From Bacteriovoracaceae bacterium UBA7317 (GTDB lineage Bacteria > Bdellovibrionota > Bacteriovoracia > Bacteriovoracales > Bacteriovoracaceae), in assembly GCA_002474345.1 (NCBI GenBank), contig DKQD01000032.1:1-11046 (forward strand): a DNA stretch of 11,046 nucleotides, read 5' to 3'. Both the position numbers and the translations under genes were made by a program. How positions within the stretch are numbered: position 1 is the first letter of the stretch; every line of letters starts with the position of its first letter. The notes beneath the pieces were generated by a model. The model had not been told where the DNA came from, searched no databases, and worked only from the letters and a program-made list of their open reading frames with translations. Of this stretch, positions 7,001-11,046 are shown one piece after another.

Positions 7001-7191
7001 ACCAATGTCTCAACGTCTTCAGATGAAGCCCCAGGGTAAACAGCGTTAACCCTCACCCAATCACTTTCAAAAGAGGGCATCTCCTCCTTTCCAATATTTA
7101 TCCACGAAAAGACGCCTAATATAAAAACACTGACAAAAATAATATTTGAAAAAAGCGTTTTTGTTGCAAAAAATTTTATGATTTTTTCCAT
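4039..7191 (-). CDS. RND-family efflux permease (HAE/AcrB-like), inner membrane
   Basis: This proton-driven inner-membrane pump subunit normally works as a trimer with a periplasmic adaptor and outer-membrane channel. The product is about 1050 residues, the usual size. The layout is canonical: TM1 (about 12-33), a large periplasmic loop with PGASSEDVE and the docking/porter region (to about 335), TM2-6 with the proton-relay pair in GVVVDDAIIVAEN (Asp405-Asp406 from the ATG), a charged cytoplasmic stretch (about 500-540), TM7, a second periplasmic loop, and TM8-12. The TM10 position equivalent to AcrB Lys940 is Asn (GVVINDAIVMI), as in several non-enterobacterial subfamilies; the TM11 RFRAVVITT region is kept. 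I choose ATG at 7189-7191, two codons inside a TTG alternative; neither has a good ribosome-binding site. No adaptor or channel gene is in the window. The substrate is unknown. Confidence 0.95.
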   Translation of the reverse strand: MEKIIKFFATKTLFSNIIFVSVFILGVFSWINIGKEEMPSFESDWVRVNAVYPGASSEDVETLVTRPLEDELRGLQGIEEVNSTSSPGVSSVGVTLRSDYPDKKEVVQNIKDVILGTKLPADVEKPSIRQFKSSEKAIIDIGIYIQGSKILTDLERKRLQEQVNSLENQLVNLKEISSVSKGGYLPPEIKVIVNPKKLQRYQISLNQVYTKLRSNHYRIPLGQIKNKEESRVVVVQELGNKEALENVVIRRNYQGKTVTLKDLATIRETYRERRSVRKIQGHEAVTFSVRKSISSDILKAREKVFEVVKMFRARNKEGPIKIKLMDDESYDVTNRLGLISSNGLLGFLFILLFLFLALDFKTGFWVACGIPFSLAVSITLAHIIGYTVNNVTLAAIIILMGVVVDDAIIVAENIERKIESGEGPLEAAVQGSREVFKPILASILTTCVAFIPLFYFQGFFGKLVSYIPLIIVFMLFGSLIESYFVLPNHLIYKSHFLSKVLDKLRFKRKQRVPSLKEGEQEKKERRFHKWEIRYKNFLEKCLNYKSLLLLFFIGILGSSIYFYKAKLKFVMFPREEAKEIYVRATAKENLNRLEMASFINELENIFLQDKTKSVVAVRSRVGVSRRGGQARENSVFMRVEILPLGKRKVKLRSLIKKWEKTAKGLKGFKQVRFIKHRWGRSSGSPIEIRIQENNDEKRKKLADLLKTEMERRVDIGNVELERPLLKKEYLFKINQKEMTRLKVSPSQLTNVLRSFVGGVNLFDITREEETVEVKMLIEDGFNQDIENIYKVKVTNAQGSLISLKRILEIEERKKPLSIDRVNFKRTTMLYADLKKGVEVTPLEIAEDVEKKTFPVLGSQFPASLLSFVGEVKDSRDSRNDFKISILLVALMTYFILVILFNSLAIPLVIVSIIPFGMAGIIFVLLIHKMSMYGFFSIIGTLGMMGVVINDAIVMISKIENLVKKEGEASLRVICEGASTRFRAVVITTVTTVVAILPTAYGFFGYDSMLAEMMLTMGWGLFFSTLITLFLVPCLYTIYSRLRSFTDKLMT

Positions 7192-7207
7192 AAACAATAT
7201 CTTTTAA

Positions 7208-7231
7208 GAAAGGTCTTACAGAATCCCTTTC
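7208..7231 (-). promoter_or_regulatory. Small hairpin in the RND gene leader
   Basis: GAAAGG and CCTTTC form a six-base inverted repeat with a 12-base loop, ending about 17 bases upstream of the RND start codon. It could influence initiation at a gene with no clear Shine-Dalgarno, but six pairs in AT-rich DNA may be chance. Confidence 0.25.
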
Positions 7232-7278
7232 GAAATAAAAAATCATTTGATGGATAAAAGAAATTATAAAAAGGGTTG

Positions 7279-7295
7279 ACGGAATTTTTTTCCGT
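7279..7295 (-). terminator. Weak hairpin between the peroxidase and RND genes
   Basis: ACGGAA and TTCCGT pair around a five-base loop. On the minus strand the hairpin follows the peroxidase gene and is trailed, after CAACCC, by TTTTT. It is a poor intrinsic terminator candidate, so read-through from the peroxidase into the RND gene remains possible. Confidence 0.3.
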
Positions 7296-7334
7296 TTAAG
7301 ACTCCAGAGCTTTTTGACTTGATTTGGTATCTAA

Positions 7335-7880
7335 CTAAAACAATTTTTCCAAGGAGTTAACTAAGTCTTTTCCCAAGGGGTTTTGGCCAGAGCGGAACCT
7401 TTTCACAAGATTTCCCTTTCTATCGATGAGAAACTTTTCAAAGTTCCAACTGATTTCGCCCTCAGCTTTTGTGAGAAATTGAAAGAGTGAGTGTTTTTTA
7501 ACACCAGATACAATCATTTTGGATGTTAGAGGAAAGGTCACGCCATAACTGTCTTGGCAGAACTTTTTTACTTCCTTATTGCCCTGTGGCGTTTGCCCAC
7601 CAAAGTCGTTTGAGGGAACGCCCAAAATAACCAGTCCTTTTGGTGCAAATTGCGTATTAAGCGCCTGAAGGGCCTTTAGTTGGGGTGTATATCCACACCG
7701 AGTTGCGATATTCACAATAAGGATGGGTCTGCCTTCCATTTTTTTAAGGGGCAACTTTTGTCCCGTAATTCTCTCAACCTCAAATGAGTAAACGGTTTCA
7801 GTTTTTCCAAATGAGGACTCCAGAAAAATTAAAAGTAATATAGAAAAAAGGCCAAAAGCTTTCATCGTTTTATCTTTCAT
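7335..7880 (-). CDS. Exported glutathione-peroxidase-family thiol peroxidase (Cys type)
   Basis: The 181-residue protein is predicted to reduce hydroperoxides, probably with thioredoxin-like donors, as most bacterial Cys-GPx do. An N-terminal hydrophobic segment (about 7-24, ending near SSFG) predicts export to the periplasm or a membrane anchor. The family motifs are all present: NIATRCGYTPQ with peroxidatic Cys62, LGVPSNDFGGQTPQ with Gln96, and WNFEKFLIDRKG with Trp145-Asn146, completing the Cys/Gln/Trp/Asn tetrad. Cys108 (KKFCQ) sits where the resolving cysteine of thioredoxin-dependent GPx lies. The catalytic residue is encoded as Cys, not selenocysteine. Start: ATG at 7878-7880 with a distant AAGGG; ATG at 7863-7865 is an alternative, and both keep the signal segment. 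The RND gene follows 143 bases downstream on the same strand. Confidence 0.93.
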   Translation of the reverse strand: MKDKTMKAFGLFSILLLIFLESSFGKTETVYSFEVERITGQKLPLKKMEGRPILIVNIATRCGYTPQLKALQALNTQFAPKGLVILGVPSNDFGGQTPQGNKEVKKFCQDSYGVTFPLTSKMIVSGVKKHSLFQFLTKAEGEISWNFEKFLIDRKGNLVKRFRSGQNPLGKDLVNSLEKLF

Positions 7881-7957
7881 ATGTCTTAAATTCCCTTAAT
7901 AATACTAGTTTTTAAAAAGTCCTATTAACCAAAATGTTCAAGTATAAGTTTACACTA

Positions 7958-7963
7958 TATAAT
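7958..7963 (+). promoter_or_regulatory. Candidate -10 box in the divergent region
   Basis: A perfect TATAAT lies 160 bases upstream of the beta-barrel gene, with only a poor -35 (TGTTCA) at 17 bases. If used, it would make a long leader containing a ten-codon ATG frame (7974-8006) and the hairpin at 8043-8067. Confidence 0.3.
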
Positions 7964-8042
7964 TAATAAGAAAATGAGCTTTTATCCCTATCGAAACTTT
8001 GTCTAATTCAAGACCAAGATCAGGAAATCGCCAACGCTTTAC

Positions 8043-8072
8043 AATAAGGGACAATTATTTCCTTATTTTTTA
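8043..8072 (+). terminator. Terminator-like hairpin in the leader of the barrel gene
   Basis: AATAAGGGA (8043-8051) pairs with TTCCTTATT (8059-8067), with one G-T wobble and a seven-base loop, followed by TTTTATT. It stands 50 bases before the next start codon, so it could be an attenuator or the end of a short RNA. The stem is AT-rich and not very stable. Confidence 0.4.
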
Positions 8073-8122
8073 TTAAAACCTCCATATTTACCGTACTTTA
8101 AAATATATCCGAAAAAATAGTC

Positions 8123-8929
8123 ATGAGACCCTTTTCAACTTTATTAAAAACTCTTTTGGCCATAACCTTAGGCCTTTTTGTTGGTGTCCATTGGGTCCAC
8201 TCAAAGGAAATGCCCCTTTCGTTTTCGATGTTTTCCAAACTGGAAACGGATTTTAAAGAATTTGATCAACCAGACAAGAGTATAAACCTCATCCTTGGCC
8301 TTGGCATCAATTATAAATTAAATAAAAAATCATCCATAACCCTCAGTTTACCGTTTATAAAATCATTTTCCGGTAATAAAGAGTTTAATTACCTCGATGG
8401 AAGTTTAGGTCTTAGCTATAGTTTTTTTAAAAATAAGGATGGTTATTCATTAAAAACTCACTTAGGAATTGGTCTTCCCTACAGCAAGAACTCAAGAGAA
8501 AGAACCTACCTTCAGACAAAAATTACTTTTTCCCCTACCCTTACTTATAAACTAAAAAATATGCCTGAATTATCCCTTTCCGTGACACCAGGTCTAACTA
8601 AAAACTTTCATATATCTAATACAAATATTGATGGGCTTTCAAATAACTCTTCTATTTGGTCAATTTCAAGTGGAGGAACTTATCAAATAAAAAACAAAGG
8701 ATCTTTCTCCTTAAAAGGAAGTTTTCTTAAATTGATAACTTATGGAGGCACTGAAACAGACCGCTACACCTTTGAAAGCAGCTACTCCCTTCCCATAACA
8801 AAACGTCTAATGGGTCAAATAAATCTAAGTAATGGTGGAGAAGTGAATGATTACAATGGAGACCTTAATGTTAAGTTATTTGATGCACAAAAAGCATTAA
8901 TGTCTCTAACTTTCTTTTATAACTTCTAG
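8123..8929 (+). CDS. Outer-membrane beta-barrel protein
   Basis: The 268-residue protein has an N-terminal signal peptide (residues 1-27, hydrophobic core LLAITLGLFVGVHW, likely cut after VHS). The rest is a series of alternating polar/hydrophobic strands with Gly, Ser and aromatic residues, typical of outer-membrane barrels: INLILGLGINYKL, SSITLSLPFI, GSLGLSYSFF, YSLKTHLGIGLPY and so on. The C-terminus ends LTFFYNF; a final Phe with hydrophobics at alternate positions is the usual signal for BAM-mediated insertion. Size and strand number suggest a small barrel of roughly 10-12 strands. No channel or enzyme motif is recognised. The ATG at 8123 is the only start in the open frame and has no Shine-Dalgarno, so translation may depend on other features. 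Its stop overlaps the stop of the convergent lactonase gene. Confidence 0.85.
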   Translation: MRPFSTLLKTLLAITLGLFVGVHWVHSKEMPLSFSMFSKLETDFKEFDQPDKSINLILGLGINYKLNKKSSITLSLPFIKSFSGNKEFNYLDGSLGLSYSFFKNKDGYSLKTHLGIGLPYSKNSRERTYLQTKITFSPTLTYKLKNMPELSLSVTPGLTKNFHISNTNIDGLSNNSSIWSISSGGTYQIKNKGSFSLKGSFLKLITYGGTETDRYTFESSYSLPITKRLMGQINLSNGGEVNDYNGDLNVKLFDAQKALMSLTFFYNF

Positions 8930-9573
8930 GCCGTTTGATCAGTAAAAAGACTATTCTTTGAAGACTTCTTTAAGTATGAAAAAGGGTATATTTGAGAATC
9001 TAAGACTTCTTTTTTTAACAGATGGGCCTTTGAAGGACCAAATACAAGAAAGAATATTTTGTCACTTTTTTGTAAATAAGAATAGGAAACAGAAATTCTT
9101 GGAGAAGGGGGCTTCGGTGAATTTTCAGTTATAATAGTCAGTGACTTATTTTCTTTATCACCCTTTAGGCCTTGGGGAAAAAGACCGCAAATATGCCCAT
9201 CCTCTCCAACACCTAGCAAGGAAAGGTGGCAATGCCCTATTTTTTGAAGAAGCTGATCTGTTTTTTCTTTATCAGGGTACTGAGATGACTCGTGGTGGAA
9301 ACCAAAAAAAGAGTCCTTCTTAAAGCCTGGAAGAACGAGGAAAGAAGATATAATTTGGTTTTGATTAGAGTCTTCGTGGTCAACTTTAACCCATCTTTCA
9401 TCTAATAAGACGACCTTCCATTTAGAAAAGTCTGAAGCAACTTTCGCTAAATTTTGATATATAGAGCGAGTTGAAGTGCCGCCTGTTACTCCAAAAAGGA
9501 AATGACCATCTTTCATAATGGCCTTATTTGCAATGGACTGTATGTCCTCTAGGACTTTTTCCAAAACTTCCAT
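8926..9573 (-). CDS. pgl: 6-phosphogluconolactonase
   Basis: This is a cytoplasmic enzyme of the oxidative pentose phosphate pathway that hydrolyses 6-phosphogluconolactone to 6-phosphogluconate. The 215-residue product is slightly short for the DevB-type family (about 230-240) but holds the defining motifs: GVTGGTSTRSIY (28-39, phosphate-binding loop), LLDERWV (56-62), the SNQN turn (69-72), LGVGEDGHICGLFP (120-133) with the conserved catalytic-region GxDGH-like sequence, and PPSPRIS (155-161). The start ATG at 9571-9573 has AAGGGA nine bases upstream. No glucose-6-phosphate dehydrogenase or phosphogluconate dehydrogenase gene is in the window, so any pathway operon is elsewhere. It lies 52 bases downstream of the exported papain-like gene and may be translationally coupled to it. 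Confidence 0.94.
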   Translation of the reverse strand: MEVLEKVLEDIQSIANKAIMKDGHFLFGVTGGTSTRSIYQNLAKVASDFSKWKVVLLDERWVKVDHEDSNQNQIISSFLVLPGFKKDSFFGFHHESSQYPDKEKTDQLLQKIGHCHLSLLGVGEDGHICGLFPQGLKGDKENKSLTIITENSPKPPSPRISVSYSYLQKSDKIFFLVFGPSKAHLLKKEVLDSQIYPFSYLKKSSKNSLFTDQTA

Positions 9574-9579
9574 CTATTA

Positions 9580-9649
9580 TATTCCCTTTTATATGTGAGG
9601 AGCTGATTAAGTTTAAAATAATAATTCAATTGCGAGTCAAAAGGGAATA
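9580..9649 (-). promoter_or_regulatory. 11-bp inverted repeat sequestering the lactonase ribosome-binding site
   Basis: TATTCCCTTTT (9580-9590) and AAAAGGGAATA (9639-9649) are exact inverted copies separated by 48 bases. In the minus-strand RNA one arm is the Shine-Dalgarno of the lactonase gene and the other lies in the last codons of the upstream gene. A ribosome finishing the upstream gene at 9626-9628 would open the stem. Confidence 0.5.
9588..9617 (-). promoter_or_regulatory. Possible internal promoter for the lactonase gene
   Basis: On the minus strand TTTAAA (-35, 9612-9617) and TATAAA (-10, 9588-9593) are 18 bases apart. A transcript from here would have a very short leader and would escape the inverted-repeat pairing. 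Confidence 0.3.
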
Positions 9650-10951
9650 CTTATTTTTATAGATTTTGTATTGGATTAAAATTTTTCTTTTTGCTCTTTT
9701 AATTTTAAGAATATCGTTCCACGTAACACCGTTGTTGTTTATTTGATCATTATCAAATTTTATAAGCATCAGGTTAAGCTCTTTCTCCATTTTAAATATA
9801 AGGTCTCTTCTCTTATAAAGTTCTTTCAAAAGACCCAAATTTTTAAATTTTTCTGCTTTATTTATTAAACCCAAATCTAAATTAATATTATTATTAAAAC
9901 GCCCTTGGTATTTTTTAAAAAAACGCACCATGCCAGGTTCTTGGGTAAAAGATGTAGGTAGAGGATAAGTATATTCAGAAATCTCGGTCTCTAGCTTTGG
10001 GTAAAATTTCATATAGCTATTTTTTCGCTTAAACCTTTTATCTTCAAATACTTTGGAGACAACTTTTTTTAATAAAGGATATGGAAGAGATACCAAAGAT
10101 GGCCTTTTTGGTCTTTCACCAAACAAAATCCTTGCAATCGCCATGATGGGGGTTACACAATTATAACTAACAAGATTGGCCTTTTTATTCCTCCACTGAG
10201 CATTTATATAATCAATGATCAACTTTTCCTCTTGTCTGGTTGTTGGGTATTCAACAGACCATACACTTTTGTAGTAAGAGATCCCCCAACTTACTGAACG
10301 CCTGGATAACCCTGACTTTGTAATCTTTTTCTTAAAAATATAATTCGCAACTTCAAGGATTTTTTTTCTCTTTTTTAAACTCAACTTGATATTTAATTGC
10401 TCTAAGATAACACTCAAATTAGATTTAGAGGGGGTTCTATCAAGTAATTTATTCATTATTTTAGAGGCAATGCTACTTTCTAGACCTAGTACAGCTAGCT
10501 TATTTAATTGCTTTTTGAAGTTTTTTTCATCCTTTAGGTAGCTATACTTATTAATAAGGTCCAAGTCCATTTTGGAAATGTCACTCTTTGAAAGAGTCGC
10601 TGGCAAACTCCCCTTTTTATAAGTTCCATAAAAAAATTCACTCCTTTTAAGCGCCATAAAAAATAAATTGAGCTCATTTTGGAGGGTAAAGTCAAATGAA
10701 ACGACAAGACCTTTTTCTAAATCACCATCAGTGCATAGGCGAATCAAGTTAGGCCTTTCTTTATTTCTTTTGTCGTGACAAGCAAGAGGAAGATAAATAG
10801 CTGTGTGGGAAAGCCCTGTCATAGAATTTGAAAACTTTATTTTATTTGCGATTTTACCTTTTCCTGTTGGAGAAGACGTAAAAAAGAATTCTGCCGAGAA
10901 AGCATTTGAACAAAAAATTAGGAAAAACAAAAAATTAATGCACTCTTTCAT
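9626..10951 (-). CDS. Exported protein with His...Cys layout of a permuted NlpC/P60 (DUF4105-like) enzyme
   Basis: The 441-residue protein begins with a signal peptide (FLFFLIFCSNAFSA, likely cut after residue 20). The start ATG is backed by AAGGGG eight bases upstream. Two short motifs stand out: GLSHTAIYLP (His49) and VSYNCVTPIMAIARIL (Cys265). A His in a Gly-x-x-His-x-x-(I/L)-Y context followed later by Asn-Cys before a helix is the order seen in circularly permuted papain-like families such as DUF4105, where His precedes the nucleophile Cys. Between them lies a helical, Lys-rich insert, and the C-terminal 120 residues are helical and basic. It may be a periplasmic or secreted peptidase, amidase or acyltransferase, but the assignment rests only on these motifs. 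It is the first gene of a possible two-gene unit with the lactonase. Confidence 0.8.
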   Translation of the reverse strand: MKECINFLFFLIFCSNAFSAEFFFTSSPTGKGKIANKIKFSNSMTGLSHTAIYLPLACHDKRNKERPNLIRLCTDGDLEKGLVVSFDFTLQNELNLFFMALKRSEFFYGTYKKGSLPATLSKSDISKMDLDLINKYSYLKDEKNFKKQLNKLAVLGLESSIASKIMNKLLDRTPSKSNLSVILEQLNIKLSLKKRKKILEVANYIFKKKITKSGLSRRSVSWGISYYKSVWSVEYPTTRQEEKLIIDYINAQWRNKKANLVSYNCVTPIMAIARILFGERPKRPSLVSLPYPLLKKVVSKVFEDKRFKRKNSYMKFYPKLETEISEYTYPLPTSFTQEPGMVRFFKKYQGRFNNNINLDLGLINKAEKFKNLGLLKELYKRRDLIFKMEKELNLMLIKFDNDQINNNGVTWNDILKIKRAKRKILIQYKIYKNKYSLLTRN

Positions 10952-10981
10952 ACTCTAAACCCCTTCTTTTGAATTACGGAA

Positions 10982-11010
10982 AACTTAAGCTTTGCTAGCG
11001 TTTTTGTAAA
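10982..11010 (-). promoter_or_regulatory. Candidate promoter upstream of the exported papain-like gene
   Basis: On the minus strand TTTACA (11005-11010) is followed after 17 bases by TAAGTT (10982-10987). The -35 is good (five of six), the -10 weak. Confidence 0.35.
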
Positions 11011-11031
11011 TGGAGCTCAGTAAATAATTCT

Positions 11032-11043
11032 CGTTATATAACG
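11032..11043. repeat. 12-bp perfect palindrome CGTTATATAACG
   Basis: A perfect palindrome at the right edge lies just upstream of the candidate -35 of the gene at 9626-10951. It could be an operator half of something beyond the window, or chance. Confidence 0.3.
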
Positions 11044-11046
11044 CAC

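Noticed and set aside
7189..7197. TTG at 7195-7197 as the RND gene start
   Set aside because: An ATG lies two codons downstream, and neither has a better ribosome-binding site.
7689..7702. Selenocysteine in the glutathione peroxidase
   Set aside because: The catalytic position is a Cys codon, and no in-frame TGA is present.

Overview
The window is AT-rich, densely packed bacterial DNA from a Gram-negative cell. It encodes predicted outer-membrane, periplasmic and inner-membrane proteins, including an RND pump, a porin-like barrel and several Lys-rich secreted proteins. The base composition, lysine-rich exported hypotheticals and envelope-heavy content fit a Bdellovibrio/Bacteriovorax-type predator lineage (Bdellovibrionota). 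That placement is inference from style; no marker gene in the window proves it. No rRNA, tRNA, CRISPR array, transposase or phage gene was seen.

Layout. 1-1120 (+): the 3' end of an unrecognised gene, then a membrane-anchored Lys/Glu-rich protein whose C-terminus resembles a subtilase propeptide. 1155-1760 (-): an FMN nitroreductase whose real start is an internal GTG with a strong Shine-Dalgarno. 1892-2634 (+): a decayed locus made of a methyltransferase remnant with two in-frame TAA stops, a short fragment of different composition, and a strong intrinsic terminator. 2763-3089 (+): a small secreted cationic protein built from two copies of a two-cysteine motif, with its own terminator. 3243-4049 (+): an exported protein that looks like a CYTH domain, preceded by a T13 tract. 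4039-7191 (-): a large RND efflux permease, with no adaptor or outer-membrane partner gene in the window. 7335-7880 (-): an exported Cys-type glutathione peroxidase. 7881-8122: a divergent control region holding a terminator-like hairpin. 8123-8929 (+): an outer-membrane beta-barrel protein. 8926-9573 (-): 6-phosphogluconolactonase. 9626-10951 (-): an exported protein with a His...Cys layout like permuted NlpC/P60 (DUF4105-like) enzymes, lying upstream of the lactonase gene.

How genes may work together. Most units look independently transcribed and face one another; two convergent pairs overlap at their stop codons (4039-4049 and 8926-8929). The clearest regulatory link is between 9626-10951 and the lactonase gene. 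The lactonase ribosome-binding site is perfectly complementary over 11 bases to the last codons of the upstream gene, which suggests translational coupling. The peroxidase and RND pump lie in tandem on the minus strand and could share an envelope-stress role, but this is only positional.

The best candidates for undescribed biology are the free-standing propeptide-like protein, the twin two-Cys repeat protein, the exported CYTH-like protein and the permuted-papain-like protein. All four are family-level inferences made by eye.
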